From contig MERU01000002.1 of NCBI GenBank assembly GCA_001770725.1, positions 682,001-746,000 on the forward strand: a DNA stretch of 64,000 nt, in the 5' to 3' direction. The first letter of the stretch is position 1, and each line of letters begins with the position of its first letter. Below the pieces are notes generated by a model. That model ran no database searches, was not told the DNA's origin, and saw nothing but the letters and a program-made list of their open reading frames with translations. Below are positions 26,576-37,057 of the stretch, in pieces. Both the position numbers and the translations under genes were made by a program. This DNA is from Burkholderiales bacterium RIFCSPHIGHO2_01_FULL_63_240 (GTDB lineage: Bacteria > Pseudomonadota > Gammaproteobacteria > Burkholderiales > Burkholderiaceae_C).

Positions 26576-27421
26576 TTGGATCTGGTGTTGTTCTTCAAGG
26601 CCGCGTTGATGGGCATCGTCGAGGGGCTGACCGAGTTCCTGCCCATCTCCAGCACAGGCCACCTCATCCTGGCCAACGCGATGATGGGCTTCTCGCAAGC
26701 CACCGGCTCCGAAAAGGCCAAAGTCTTCGAAATTGCCATCCAGACCGGCGCCATCTTCGCCGTCATCCTGGTCTACCTTCAAAGACTCAAGGACACGGTC
26801 GCCGGCCTGGGCTCCGACCCGAAGGCGCAGCGTTTCGCCCTCAATGTGGTCATCGGCTTCCTGCCAGCGGTCGTCATGGGCCTGCTGGTCGGCAAGGTGA
26901 TCAAGGAGCACCTGTTCACGCCAACGGTGGTTGCCACCACCTTCATCATCGGTGGCGTGATCATCCTGATCGCCGAGCGCATCGCGGCGCGCCAACCCCA
27001 GGCCCGCATCGAGACCGTTGACGACCTTGGCTTCATCGACGCCATCAAGGTTGGCCTGATCCAGTGCCTGGCGATGGTCCCTGGCACCAGCCGCTCTGGC
27101 GCCACCATCATTGGCGGCATGCTGATGGGCCTGTCGCGCAAGGCGGCCACCGACTACAGCTTCTTTCTGGGCATCCCGACCCTGGTGGGCGCCGGGGTCT
27201 ACAGCCTCTACAAAGAGCGCGAGTTGCTGTCCTGGGATGACCTGCCGCTGTTCGCCACCGGCCTGGTGTTCGCCTTCCTGTCGGCCTGGGTGTGCGTGCG
27301 CTGGCTGATCCGTTACGTGTCAAGCCACACCTTCGTGCCATTCGCCTGGTACCGCATTGGATTTGGCATCCTGATCCTGGTGACAGCCCAAATGGGCTGG
27401 GTGAGCTGGCACGCGGATTGA
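26576..27421 (+). CDS. uppP: Undecaprenyl-diphosphatase
   Basis: 281 residues, about eight membrane helices. The catalytic motifs [15 protein letters not shown] near the N-terminus and [10 protein letters not shown] near residue 170 are intact. It recycles undecaprenyl pyrophosphate for peptidoglycan and polysaccharide synthesis and confers bacitracin resistance when overproduced. The start is TTG 26576: AGGAGA sits five bases before it and the protein then begins exactly where the family does. Longer frames from 26498 lack any site. TAAGAT at 26520-26525 is a possible -10. Confidence 0.93.
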   Translation: MDLVLFFKAALMGIVEGLTEFLPISSTGHLILANAMMGFSQATGSEKAKVFEIAIQTGAIFAVILVYLQRLKDTVAGLGSDPKAQRFALNVVIGFLPAVVMGLLVGKVIKEHLFTPTVVATTFIIGGVIILIAERIAARQPQARIETVDDLGFIDAIKVGLIQCLAMVPGTSRSGATIIGGMLMGLSRKAATDYSFFLGIPTLVGAGVYSLYKERELLSWDDLPLFATGLVFAFLSAWVCVRWLIRYVSSHTFVPFAWYRIGFGILILVTAQMGWVSWHAD

Positions 27422-27430
27422 CCCCAGCCT

Positions 27431-27449
27431 CGCAGCATGCTGCGACAAT
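27431..27449 (+). promoter_or_regulatory. Perfect 14-base palindrome overlapping a -10-like hexamer
   Basis: CGCAGCATGCTGCG (27431-27444) is a perfect palindrome, immediately followed by and sharing one base with GACAAT (27444-27449), whose end lies six bases before the ATG of the DUF455 gene. It could be an operator or a small hairpin after uppP; no T-run follows, so termination is unlikely. Confidence 0.45.
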
Positions 27450-27455
27450 CGCGGC

Positions 27456-28337
27456 ATGAGCCCCCCTGTTGCCGCCAAGAGCCTGCGCCAGCGCGCCCTC
27501 GACGCTTTGCTGGAGGGCGATCCGGCCCGCAAGGCCCTGCAGGCGCGGGCGCTGTTCGCACAAGCACCTGCGGGCGAAGAGCCAGGCGACGAGGCCACCA
27601 GCCCCCACAACCTGGTCACCCCAGGCTTGTCCGAGCCTGAACGGCAGGCTGTGCTGACGCTGGACGATGCCCAGCAAGCCGCCATGCCTGGCCGCCCCGC
27701 CCTGCCCCGATTGGTGCCTGCCAAGGACGTGCCTTCGCGCAGCCCCTTCACCCTCGAAGGCCGGGCCGCGCTGTTGCATGCCATCTGCCACATCGAGTTC
27801 AACGCCATCAACCTGGCACTCGATGCCGCCTGGCGTTTCCCGGGCATGCCCGAGGCCTTCTACCGCGACTGGCTGCGCGTGGCCGCCGAAGAGGCCCTGC
27901 ACTTCACACTCCTGCGCGAACACCTGCAAAGCCTCGGCCACGACTACGGTGACTTCGACGCCCACGACGGGCTGTGGAGCATGTGTGAGAGGACGCGCCA
28001 TGACATCGTCGCGCGCATGGCCCTGGTGCCCCGCACGCTGGAGGCCCGAGGCCTGGACGCCACCCCGCTCATCCAGGACAAGCTCACGCGCGCGGGCGAC
28101 CTGCGCGCCGTCGAGATCCTCGACGTGATCCTGCGCGACGAGGTCGGGCACGTGGCCATTGGCAACCGCTGGTTCCACCACCTGTGCCAGGAGCGTGGGC
28201 TCGATGCCGTGACGCTTTACCCCCGGCTGGTGCGCGAATTCGAAGCGCCCCGGCTGCGCCCGCCTTTCAACGAGGCGGCGCGCAGGGCGGCCGGGTTCAC
28301 CGAGGCAGAGATGGCTTTCCTGCTGGGCGTGGACTGA
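27456..28337 (+). CDS. DUF455 family ferritin-like protein
   Basis: 293 residues. Conserved carboxylate/His motifs: HIEFNAINLALDAAWRF (about 108-125), AEEALHFTLL (about 143-152) and RDEVGHVAIGN (about 227-237). They are spaced as in di-iron four-helix proteins. DUF455 members have no agreed function; they resemble MiaE-like oxygenases. It is convergent with xerD (nine-base gap) and preceded by the palindrome at 27431. Confidence 0.85.
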   Translation: MSPPVAAKSLRQRALDALLEGDPARKALQARALFAQAPAGEEPGDEATSPHNLVTPGLSEPERQAVLTLDDAQQAAMPGRPALPRLVPAKDVPSRSPFTLEGRAALLHAICHIEFNAINLALDAAWRFPGMPEAFYRDWLRVAAEEALHFTLLREHLQSLGHDYGDFDAHDGLWSMCERTRHDIVARMALVPRTLEARGLDATPLIQDKLTRAGDLRAVEILDVILRDEVGHVAIGNRWFHHLCQERGLDAVTLYPRLVREFEAPRLRPPFNEAARRAAGFTEAEMAFLLGVD

Positions 28338-28346
28338 GGCCTGGCC

Positions 28347-29292
<946 letters not shown>

Positions 29293-29306
<14 letters not shown>

Positions 29307-29913
29307 GCAGCAAACCCTCTTTCATGCGCTTGTCGGCCGGGTGCTCGCCCACGAAGATCTTCAGCACCGCTCGATAGAGGTCGTCACCGGCCACGGGCTG
29401 ACCCACGGGCTTTTCGTTCAAACGCAGCACGGTGCCACGGTCGGGCTGGAAGTCAAGGTCGACGGTGTCGCCCACCTTGAGCTCGCCCAGGCCGTCGATC
29501 AGGGCGGCCAGGGTCTTGAGCCGGGCGCCGATCTGAGCCTGAACGGGTTCGGGCTCGTGGCGGGCAATGCGGCTGGTCAGCGATTTGGTGAGTTCGTTGC
29601 TGGGCGCGTCCAGCATGATCTTCAGGCGCAGGCGCTTGGGGCCCGGCATGCTCAACACCTGGGCCGAATCCTTCGTGGGGGCGGCCAGGTACAGGCCAGC
29701 CACGAAAGCCTTGACCCAGGCCACGCCGCGCAGGCCCAGGCCATTGAGGCGCAGGGTGCGATCGGACAGCACGGCCGTTTCCTCAAAGGACTGCCCTTCA
29801 AGGGTGGCCGCGATGGCCGGCGAGGCCCCGATCCAGGTGCCAGCGACGAGGGCCAGCAGCGCGGTGCAGGCCAATTGACGGGATGCGCGCAGGCGCCAGG
29901 AAAAATTCAGCAT
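29293..29913 (-). CDS. Chalcone isomerase-like secreted protein
   Basis: 206 residues. Signal peptide at the N-terminus (LACTALLALVAGTWIGASPAIA; cleavage near residue 36), followed by a chalcone-isomerase-like domain (PF16036 type): LNGLGLRGVAWVKAFVAGLY, here split as LNGLGLRGVA and WVKAFVAGLY, and KIFVGEHPADKRMKEGLL at the end. Bacterial members lack the plant enzyme's role as far as known; they may bind fatty acids. ATG 29913. It precedes and overlaps xerD. Confidence 0.82.
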
Positions 29914-30021
29914 GCAGCGATGTTGTTGGGTGACAGGCAGCCTAGCGGCGCGCCCCTTCTGCGTCCATGTGGGGACACACAATCGGCATTCAAGGGCAAA
30001 CACGCTAGGCTCACGGGCACC

Positions 30022-30933
30022 ATGATGGACCCGCTTTTGTTGCTGCCTGATTTCCTGTTGATTCTGGGAGGTTTCTGCCTGTGCCGCTACACGGCCTTCG
30101 GACGCCCCACCTGGGATGTGGTTGAACGCCTGGTCTACCACCTGCTTTTCCCGGCCCTGCTGTTTGCCTCGATCGTGCGCAGCCCGCTGCAACCCGGCGA
30201 CGCCGCCACCCTGGCTGGCGCTGGCGTCGGGCTGTGTTTGCTGGGGCTGGTGCTGGCAACCTGGCTGCGCCACCTGCCCGGTGTGGACGCCAATCTGCAC
30301 GCCAGCGGGGCGCAAGTGGCGTTTCGATTCAATTCCTACATCGCGCTGGCCCTGGCCGACCGCCTGCTGGGCGCACAAGGCGTGGCCCTGATCGCCATCC
30401 TCATCGCGCTGTGCGTGCCGCTGTGCAACGCCGGGGCGGTGTGGAGCCTGGCCCGGCACGGCGGTCACAACACCTGGGCGGAGCTGGTGCGCAACCCGCT
30501 GATCATCGGCACCCTGGGTGGGCTGCTGGTGCGCGTGCTCGATCTGCACCTGCCGGTGTGGCTGCTGGAAACGGTCAGCCGCATCGGTCAGGCCGCCCTG
30601 CCCCTGGGCTTGCTGGCGGTGGGCGCCGGCCTGAAGATGACCGGGCTGACCGCCGCGCCGACCCTGGCCCTGGGGCTGTTGGGCATACGTCACCTGCTGC
30701 TGCCACTGGCGGCCATCGGTCTGGCCTGGGCGCTGGAGCTGCCGCGCACCGAGCAGGCCATCCTGGTGGCCTTCGGCGCACTGCCAACGGCCTCAAGCGC
30801 CTACGTGCTGGCGGTGCGCATGGGCGGCAACGGGCCCTTCGTGGCCGGCTTGATCACGGTGTCGACCTTGCTGGGCATGGCCACCGTGCCCATGTGGCTC
30901 GGGGCCCTGACCTGGCTCACGCCAGGGGGCTGA
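30022..30933 (+). CDS. AEC-family (auxin efflux carrier-like) transporter
   Basis: 303 residues with about ten membrane segments in two halves. It starts MMDPLLLLPDFLLILGGF and has FPALLFASIVRSP, RNPLIIGTLGGLLV and GALPTASSAYVLAVRMGG, all typical of the AEC family, which exports or takes up small acids such as malate, malonate or auxin. Substrate unknown. TAGGCT (30006-30011) lies ten bases before the ATG, so the leader is very short. Convergent with the hypothetical protein after 22 bases. Confidence 0.88.
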   Translation: MMDPLLLLPDFLLILGGFCLCRYTAFGRPTWDVVERLVYHLLFPALLFASIVRSPLQPGDAATLAGAGVGLCLLGLVLATWLRHLPGVDANLHASGAQVAFRFNSYIALALADRLLGAQGVALIAILIALCVPLCNAGAVWSLARHGGHNTWAELVRNPLIIGTLGGLLVRVLDLHLPVWLLETVSRIGQAALPLGLLAVGAGLKMTGLTAAPTLALGLLGIRHLLLPLAAIGLAWALELPRTEQAILVAFGALPTASSAYVLAVRMGGNGPFVAGLITVSTLLGMATVPMWLGALTWLTPGG

Positions 30934-30955
30934 CCGAGCCCAATGACTCAAAGGT

Positions 30956-31684
30956 TCACTGACCGCTGGCGTAGGCGCGGTTGATTTCCGCCATGGCCTG
31001 CTCGAGCTTGGCGGGCGTGCGCAGCGCTGGATCGGTCTGGTTCTGCCACTCACCGAAGGCGGTGGCGCGACGGCGCATGTACTCGGTCTCGCGGTTCTGG
31101 GCGGCCATGCGGGTTTCGTCCTCGGGGTTGGGGACGATGGTGGCCAACTGAGCCTGCCAGGCTTCGACGCGCTGCGTGCGACGGGCTTCGTCGGGTTCGG
31201 CCTCGGCGATCAGGACGGCGCCCATCAGCGCGGCCTCCATCAGCGTGAACTCGCCCGTTTTGAGTCGGTCAGGCAATTCCTTGAACAGGCCTTCGGCCAG
31301 TTGGCGACGCTCACGGGCCTGCTTTTGCTCATCGAGGCCTTGCCAGGCCTCAAAGGCCCGGTGGTACTGCACGTAGCTGACGATGCGGGTGGCTTCGGCC
31401 TTGGGGTTGGCGGTCTTGCTCAGCGCGGACTCGAGCGTGGCCTGGTCTTCTGCGTTGACATTGCCCCAACGGGCATCGGTGAGGATGGAGGTGACCGGCG
31501 CTCCGCTGCTGGCGGCACCCGATGCCGAGGACCACTGCCACATGGCACCGGTGGCGCCGGGGGCACCTGCTTCACCCGAGTCACCCTGCGGGGCGAACGC
31601 CCACCAAGCCAGCCCACCGGCGACAGCGACCGCGGCCACGATGGCCACACCAGTCCAGGAACGGTTCTTCTCGATCGTGATCAT
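30956..31684 (-). CDS. Hypothetical membrane-anchored helical protein
   Basis: 242 residues from ATG 31684. One N-terminal membrane segment (about 10-28, TGVAIVAAVAVAGGLAWW) is followed by a Gly/Ser/Ala-rich linker and an Arg/Glu-rich helical domain (YHRAFEAWQGLDEQKQARERR, here split as YHRAFEAWQGL and DEQKQARERR). The domain is predicted to face the periplasm. I do not recognise the family. The ladder of short charged helices recalls lipase-foldase chaperones in general form only, and no lipase gene is near. Confidence 0.65.
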   Translation of the reverse strand: MITIEKNRSWTGVAIVAAVAVAGGLAWWAFAPQGDSGEAGAPGATGAMWQWSSASGAASSGAPVTSILTDARWGNVNAEDQATLESALSKTANPKAEATRIVSYVQYHRAFEAWQGLDEQKQARERRQLAEGLFKELPDRLKTGEFTLMEAALMGAVLIAEAEPDEARRTQRVEAWQAQLATIVPNPEDETRMAAQNRETEYMRRRATAFGEWQNQTDPALRTPAKLEQAMAEINRAYASGQ

Positions 31685-31811
31685 GGGAATCAGGGAAATG
31701 CTGCTGCGAGAGCCCCGCAGGATACCCCCATGGCGCATGCCCCCTCGTGTCCGCCCACCCCGGATTACTACCAAGTGTTCTCAGGAATCGGCGGGCGGAT
31801 CGGACGCACCC

Positions 31812-31817
31812 TAGACT
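31812..31817 (+). promoter_or_regulatory. -10-like hexamer directly before the GNAT gene
   Basis: TAGACT ends six bases before the ATG at 31824 and no Shine-Dalgarno sequence is present, so a leaderless transcript is possible. No good -35 hexamer is seen. Confidence 0.4.
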
Positions 31818-31823
31818 CCCCCC

Positions 31824-32318
31824 ATGGACATCCGCCCCATGAACCTGACCGACCTGGGCCTGGTGCTCGCCATCCAGCAGCGCTGCTACCCGCCGGCCTA
31901 CCACGAGCCCTTGACCGCCTTCGAGAACAAGCTGCGGCAGGCGCCGCATTCTGCCTGGCTGGCCACCTGCGCCCAAGGCCCCCAAGCCTACCTCGTCACC
32001 CTGCCAGTCGATGAAGCGCACTTCCCAGCCCTTCACGCTGACAACTGGCACCCACCCACTCAGGCGAAATGGCTCTACCTGCACGACCTTGCCGTGGACC
32101 CGGACCACCGGGGCAGCGGCGCGGGACAAAGGCTGGTCGAGCAGGCCTTCACCCACGCCAGACTGCTGGGTCTCGAAGGTCTGGCCTTGGTCGCGGTGCA
32201 GGGGTCTCAGCCCTACTGGGCCCGCCAAGGCTTCCAGGCCCGGGACGTCGCACACGCCGGATTGCGAGAAAAGCTGCGCTCGTTTGGCGACGAAGCGTGT
32301 TTCATGGTCCGCGATTGA
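31824..32318 (+). CDS. GNAT-family N-acetyltransferase
   Basis: 164 residues with one GNAT domain. The acetyl-CoA signature reads DHRGSGAGQRLVEQAF (motif A, Q/RxxGxG/A) after the beta strand LYLHDLAVDP, and QPYWARQGF forms the C-terminal motif B. Substrate cannot be inferred. It is a single gene with its own promoter-like element and is not linked to the next operon, which has its own regulator. Confidence 0.88.
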   Translation: MDIRPMNLTDLGLVLAIQQRCYPPAYHEPLTAFENKLRQAPHSAWLATCAQGPQAYLVTLPVDEAHFPALHADNWHPPTQAKWLYLHDLAVDPDHRGSGAGQRLVEQAFTHARLLGLEGLALVAVQGSQPYWARQGFQARDVAHAGLREKLRSFGDEACFMVRD

Positions 32319-32364
32319 CGCCTCACAGGTCGTCGGGGTGTTTTCGCTCACAGGGTTGATTCAC

Positions 32365-32383
32365 GTCAATTCATACGATTGAC
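32365..32383. promoter_or_regulatory. Inverted repeat before the exporter operon
   Basis: GTCAAT (32365-32370) and ATTGAC (32378-32383) form an inverted repeat separated by seven bases, in an AT-richer stretch 46-64 bases before the TetR start. TetR-type repressors bind such sites and commonly autoregulate. Confidence 0.45.
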
Positions 32384-32428
32384 TGACTTCAGGGCCGGTG
32401 CGATGCTGCATCGCAACAAACCTGAACC

Positions 32429-33184
32429 ATGTGCGCACTGCTCTCTCCTCATCCGGCCTGCGAAGGCCCCGTGACAGCGCCCTGCCTGCCGGAAACGGCC
32501 CGAGGCCTGCAGGCGCGCGAGCGCATGCTGCATGCCGCGCTCGACCAGTTCGGCCGCCATGGTTTCGACGGCACGACGACGCGGATGATCGCCGCCGCCG
32601 CCGGCATGAACCTGGGCGCCATCCCCTACTACTTCGGCACCAAGGAAGAGCTGTACGTCGAAGCGGCCGGGTTCCTGGCGGATGCCATCCAGGCGCGACA
32701 ACGCGAGCCCTTGCTCCTGCTGCAGGCCCAGAGGCCACTGACACCCAGCGCCCAGCCAACCGAGGGCACCTCGCCCATCGCACGCGACGCCCTCATCGAC
32801 CAGGTGGTGGCCTTCCTGTGTCAGCAGGCCCGCGTGCTGCTGGCCGACGACTTCCCAGCCGAGTGGGTGCATTTTTTCCTGCGGGTGCAGGCCGAAGAAG
32901 GGCCGGCTTTCGATCGGCTGCTCGCGCAGGTGGTGGCGCCCATGCAGGACGCGGTCGAGGGGATGGTGGCGCGCATCTGCGGCCGCGAGGCCGCCGACGC
33001 CCTCCCACGCGCCATCACCTTCCTGGCCGCACACCAAGTGATGAGTTTGCGGCTCTCCGATGCCCTGCTCATGAGGCGCCTGGGCTGGGACCGGCTCACC
33101 CCCGAGCGCATCGACCAACTCCTTGACATCATTGCCATCACGCTGCGGGCCCAGTTCGCCGCGCTGGCCACCCCCTCGCCATGA
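32429..33184 (+). CDS. TetR/AcrR-family regulator (CecR/YbiH-like)
   Basis: 251 residues. The N-terminal TetR helix-turn-helix (residues 30-75: RERMLHAALDQFGRHGFDGT then MNLGAIPYYFGTKEELY) is followed by a ligand-binding domain of the DUF1956/CecR type (WVHFFLRVQAEEGPAFDRL). In E. coli CecR (YbiH) controls an adjacent HlyD-ABC efflux operon, the same layout as here. Its stop overlaps the HlyD start by four bases (ATGA), so it is the first gene of the operon and likely autorepresses it. Confidence 0.88.
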   Translation: MCALLSPHPACEGPVTAPCLPETARGLQARERMLHAALDQFGRHGFDGTTTRMIAAAAGMNLGAIPYYFGTKEELYVEAAGFLADAIQARQREPLLLLQAQRPLTPSAQPTEGTSPIARDALIDQVVAFLCQQARVLLADDFPAEWVHFFLRVQAEEGPAFDRLLAQVVAPMQDAVEGMVARICGREAADALPRAITFLAAHQVMSLRLSDALLMRRLGWDRLTPERIDQLLDIIAITLRAQFAALATPSP

Positions 33185-34212
33185 ACCGACGCAGCCTGAA
33201 CTGGACCCTGATCGCCCTTGCCGCGGCCGCCGCCACCGGTCTCGCCTGGTGGGTGAACACCCAACGCGATCGCCTGCCCGACGGCATCCACCGAGGCAAC
33301 GGTCGGCTGGAAGTCGAGCGCATCGAGGTCGCGGCCAAGTACCCAGGGCGCATCATCGAGCTGCCGGTGCACGAGGGTGACCTGGTCAAAGCAGGTGACG
33401 TGATCGCCCGCCAGGACCCAACCGACCTGCTGGCCCAGCGTGGCGCGGTGGAGGCCGCCCGCGACCGCGCCGCGCAAGCCATGCAACGCGCCGGTGCCGA
33501 GACCGAGGTGCGCAAGGTGCAGGCGCGCATCGCCCAGCTGGAACTCGACCACGCTACGCGACTCAAGCAGGACGCGTTGGTCTCGGGCGCAGAGGTCGAG
33601 CGGCGCACGGCGCAGCGCGATGGCGAGCGAGCCGGCATCCTGGTGGCCACGGCGGCCATCGGCGAAGCCACCGCCGCGCGCGCCGAAGCCCAGGCCCAGA
33701 TCCAGCGGATCAACGTGGCACTCGACGACCTGGTGCTGCGCGCGCCGGTGGCCGGACGCATCGAGTACCGTGTGGTCGAGCCGGGCTCGGTCATCCCGTC
33801 CGGCGGGCGCGTGGCCACCTTGCTGAACACGGCCGAAGTGCACATGACCGTGTTCCTGCCCACCGACGTGGCGGGCAGGCTGAAGCTGGGCGATGAAGCC
33901 CGCATCGTGCTGGACGCGGCGCCCCAGTTCGTCATCCCGGCCGTTGTGTCCTTCGTGGCATCCGAGGCGCAGTTCACGCCCAAGTACGTCGAGACCGCGT
34001 CCGAGCGCGAGAAGCTGGTCTTTCGCGTCAAGCTCAAGGTGGCGCCTGAGCTGGCCAGCCGATATGCGCCTTATGTGAAGGCGGGACTGACGGGGTACGG
34101 GCATGTGCGTGGTGATGCGACCCAGGCCTGGCCGGCTGCGCTGCAGGTGAAGTTGCCGCTGCAGGCGCCTGCGGCATCCAAAGCGGCATCCGGTGCGGCC
34201 TCGGCCTCCTGA
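33181..34212 (+). CDS. HlyD-family periplasmic adaptor (YhiI/YbhG-like)
   Basis: 343 residues. N-terminal membrane anchor (TLIALAAAAATGLAWW), then a barrel-sandwich hybrid (GRIIELPVHEGDLVKAGDVIA), a coiled-coil hairpin rich in Ala/Arg/Glu (about residues 88-175) and a second lipoyl half (LVLRAPVAGRIEYRVVEPG). It links inner-membrane ABC components to an outer-membrane channel. Genes of this type sit before rbbA- or ybhF-like ATPases, exactly as here. The C-terminus is Ala/Ser-rich low complexity. Confidence 0.9.
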   Translation: MNRRSLNWTLIALAAAAATGLAWWVNTQRDRLPDGIHRGNGRLEVERIEVAAKYPGRIIELPVHEGDLVKAGDVIARQDPTDLLAQRGAVEAARDRAAQAMQRAGAETEVRKVQARIAQLELDHATRLKQDALVSGAEVERRTAQRDGERAGILVATAAIGEATAARAEAQAQIQRINVALDDLVLRAPVAGRIEYRVVEPGSVIPSGGRVATLLNTAEVHMTVFLPTDVAGRLKLGDEARIVLDAAPQFVIPAVVSFVASEAQFTPKYVETASEREKLVFRVKLKVAPELASRYAPYVKAGLTGYGHVRGDATQAWPAALQVKLPLQAPAASKAASGAASAS

Positions 34213-34236
34213 CAAGCACACCTCCTCCAACCAGGC

Positions 34237-37053
34237 ATGAACGACATGGCCCGCGCTGACGCCTCATCGATCGCCCCCATCGCGGTCGATGTGGGTGACT
34301 TGGTTCATCGCTACGGCGACACGCGGGCGCTCGACCACATCAACCTGCGGTTCCCCGCAGGCCGGACCATCGGCCTGGTGGGGCCCGATGGCGTGGGCAA
34401 GTCGACGCTGCTGTCGGTCATCGCGGGGGTGAAAGTGATCCAGCGTGGTCGCGTGCAGGTGCTGGGCGAAGACCTGTCGGACGCCAAGGCGCGGGCCAGG
34501 CTGTCGCCACGCGTGGCCTTCATGCCGCAGGGCCTGGGACGCAACCTCTACCCCACGCTGTCGGTGGCCGAGAACATCGATTTCTTCGCGCGGTTGTTCG
34601 GCCAAGGCGCGGCCGAGCGCGAGGCGCGCATCCAGCGCCTGCTCGACGCCACGGGCCTGGCTCCGTTCCGTGATCGGCCCGCAGGCAAACTGTCCGGCGG
34701 CATGAAGCAGAAGCTCGGCCTGTGCTGCTCGCTGGTGCACGACCCCGACCTGCTCATCCTCGACGAGCCCACCACGGGCGTGGACCCCTTGTCTCGGCGG
34801 CAGTTCTGGGCCCTGGTCGAGGCCTTGCGGGCCGAGCGCCCGGGCATGACGGTGATCGTGGCCACGGCCTACATGGAAGAGGCGGAACGTTTCGAGCACC
34901 TGGTGGCCATGAACGCCGGCCGGGTGCTGGTGTTCGACCGCACCGAAAACGTGCTGGCGCGCACCCCCCATCACACGCTGGAAGCCGCCTACCTCGACCT
35001 GTTGCCCGAGGCCGACCGAGGCAGCACCGAGCCGCTGGTCATCCCGCCTCGCCCAACTGTGGATGGCCCCCCCGCCATCGAGGCAACAGGCCTGACGCGC
35101 CGATTCGGTGACTTCGTGGCCGTGGACAACGTGAGCTTTCGCATCGAGCGCGGCGAGATCTTCGGCTTCCTGGGCTCGAACGGCTGCGGCAAGACCACGA
35201 CCATGAAGATGCTCACCGGCTTGCTGGACATCAGCTCGGGCTCGGCGCGGCTGCTGGGTGCCCCCATCGACCCGCGCGACCTCGCCACACGCATGAGGGT
35301 GGGCTACATGTCGCAGGCCTTCTCGCTGTACGACGAGCTCAGCGTGCGGCAGAACCTGTTGCTGCACGCGCGCCTTTACCGAATGGAAGGCGATGCAGCC
35401 GAGCGCGCCATCGCCGATGCCTTGCAACGCTTCGACCTGGTTGAGCATGCAGAAGCCCGGCCGAGCGAGCTGTCTCTGGGCATCCGCCAGCGCTTGCAAC
35501 TGGCTGCGGCCTGCCTGCACAAGCCAGAGGTGCTGATCCTGGATGAGCCGACCTCGGGCGTGGACCCCGCCGCGCGCGACCTTTTCTGGCGCCAGCTCGT
35601 GCAGCTCTCGCGCCAGGAGCAGGTCACCATCTTCGTGTCGACCCACTTCATGAACGAGGCCGAGCGCTGCGACCGCATCTCGCTGATGCATCGCGGGCGG
35701 GTGCTGGCCGTGGGCTCGCCTGGGGCATTGCAGGCCGAGCAAGGAGCGGCTTGCCTGGAGGATGCTTTCGTGGCGCACCTGCAGGCGGCGGACAGCACCG
35801 TGCAGGCCGCGCAAGCCGCGGCGACGGCTCGCACGCCGGTGGCGGCGACTTCGCGCAGCGCTGCCGCAAACGCATCGGTCACGCAGGAAAGCGTGGCGGC
35901 ACGTTCGGCGCACGAGCGCACGCTGCTGGACTGGTGGGCACGCACCTGGGCCTTCGCGCGCCGCGAGGCCATGGAACTCAAGCGCGACCCGATCCGCCTG
36001 ACCTTTGCCCTGCTGGGCCCGATCATCCTGCTGGTGACGGCCGCCTGGAGCATCTCCTTCGACATCCAGAAGGCCAGTTTCACCGTGCTCGACCGCGACC
36101 AGACCCATGACAGCCGCCAGTTGATCGAGCACTTCGAGGGATCGCGCCACTTTCAGCGAAAGGGCTCGGTGCAGACGCTGCAGGAAGGGGATGACCTCCT
36201 GCGCGCGCACGAGGTGGTGATGGTGATCGAGATCCCACCGGGCTTCGGGCGTGACCTGATCGGTGGCCGGCGGCCCGATGTGGCGCTGTACATCGACGGT
36301 GCTCAGACCTTCACGGCCGAGAACGTGCGCGGCTATGCCAAGGGCATCCTGCTGGAGCACGCGATGCGCTTTGCACAGGAAACGCCTGGTCTGAAGGCCC
36401 CCACCCTGCCCGCCCGCCTGGAGCCGCGCTTTTCGTACAACCAGGCGTTTCGCAGCATCTATGCCTCGACGCCCGGGCTGCTGATGCTGTGCCTGATCAT
36501 CATCCCGGCCATGCTGACCGCGCTGGGCGTGGTGCGGGAAAAGGAAATGGGCTCCATCCTCAACCTCTATGCCTCACCCGCCAGCGTCGGACAGTTCCTG
36601 GTCGGCAAGCAACTGCCCTACATCGGCCTGGCCATGCTGAGCTACCTCAGCCTGGTGTTCCTGACCATCGTGTTGCTGCAGGTGCCGCTCAAGGGCAACT
36701 TCTTCGCGCTCAGCCTGGGGGCGCTGTGCTTCGTCTTCGCCACCACGGCGCTGGGCCTGCTCATCTCGGCCTTCCTGAAGTCGCAGGTGGCGGCCACCTT
36801 CGCCACGGCCATCGTCTGCCTGATCCCCTCGATCAACTTCTCGGGACTGCTCTACCCGGTGTCCACGCTGACGGGCGCGGCCTTGTGGGTGGGCCAGGGC
36901 TTTCCGGCCTCGTGGTTCCAGCTCATCAGCCTGGGCAGCTTCACCAAGGGGCTGAGCTTCGACAGCTTCGGGCCGATGTACGCGGCGCTGCTGGGCTTCG
37001 GTCTGGCCTACCTGGCGCTGGCGCGGCTGGCCGTGCGCAAGCAGGAGGCTTGA
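34237..37053 (+). CDS. RbbA-like fused double ABC ATPase and ABC-2 permease
   Basis: 938 residues. Two nucleotide-binding domains: Walker A GPDGVGKST (49-57) with signature LSGGMKQ and Walker B LLILDEPTTGVDP; then Walker A GSNGCGKTT (313-321) with LSLGIRQ and VLILDEPTSGVDP. A linker rich in Ala/Thr (about 510-555) leads to an ABC-2 permease with about six membrane helices (560-930). This is the architecture of E. coli RbbA (YhiH, 911 residues). RbbA has been linked to ribosomes in E. coli, but the genetic context here is an exporter. It is followed after four bases by a second permease. Confidence 0.92.
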   Translation: MNDMARADASSIAPIAVDVGDLVHRYGDTRALDHINLRFPAGRTIGLVGPDGVGKSTLLSVIAGVKVIQRGRVQVLGEDLSDAKARARLSPRVAFMPQGLGRNLYPTLSVAENIDFFARLFGQGAAEREARIQRLLDATGLAPFRDRPAGKLSGGMKQKLGLCCSLVHDPDLLILDEPTTGVDPLSRRQFWALVEALRAERPGMTVIVATAYMEEAERFEHLVAMNAGRVLVFDRTENVLARTPHHTLEAAYLDLLPEADRGSTEPLVIPPRPTVDGPPAIEATGLTRRFGDFVAVDNVSFRIERGEIFGFLGSNGCGKTTTMKMLTGLLDISSGSARLLGAPIDPRDLATRMRVGYMSQAFSLYDELSVRQNLLLHARLYRMEGDAAERAIADALQRFDLVEHAEARPSELSLGIRQRLQLAAACLHKPEVLILDEPTSGVDPAARDLFWRQLVQLSRQEQVTIFVSTHFMNEAERCDRISLMHRGRVLAVGSPGALQAEQGAACLEDAFVAHLQAADSTVQAAQAAATARTPVAATSRSAAANASVTQESVAARSAHERTLLDWWARTWAFARREAMELKRDPIRLTFALLGPIILLVTAAWSISFDIQKASFTVLDRDQTHDSRQLIEHFEGSRHFQRKGSVQTLQEGDDLLRAHEVVMVIEIPPGFGRDLIGGRRPDVALYIDGAQTFTAENVRGYAKGILLEHAMRFAQETPGLKAPTLPARLEPRFSYNQAFRSIYASTPGLLMLCLIIIPAMLTALGVVREKEMGSILNLYASPASVGQFLVGKQLPYIGLAMLSYLSLVFLTIVLLQVPLKGNFFALSLGALCFVFATTALGLLISAFLKSQVAATFATAIVCLIPSINFSGLLYPVSTLTGAALWVGQGFPASWFQLISLGSFTKGLSFDSFGPMYAALLGFGLAYLALARLAVRKQEA

Positions 37054-37057
37054 GGCC

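Noticed and set aside
27418-27449. Sigma70 promoter for the DUF455 gene, TTGACC and GACAAT
   Set aside because: The spacer is 20 bases, longer than the functional range, and the first hexamer overlaps the uppP stop codon.
30956-31684. Lipase-foldase chaperone
   Set aside because: Topology and helical ladder resemble LifO loosely, but the family signatures cannot be identified and no lipase gene is adjacent. Left as hypothetical.
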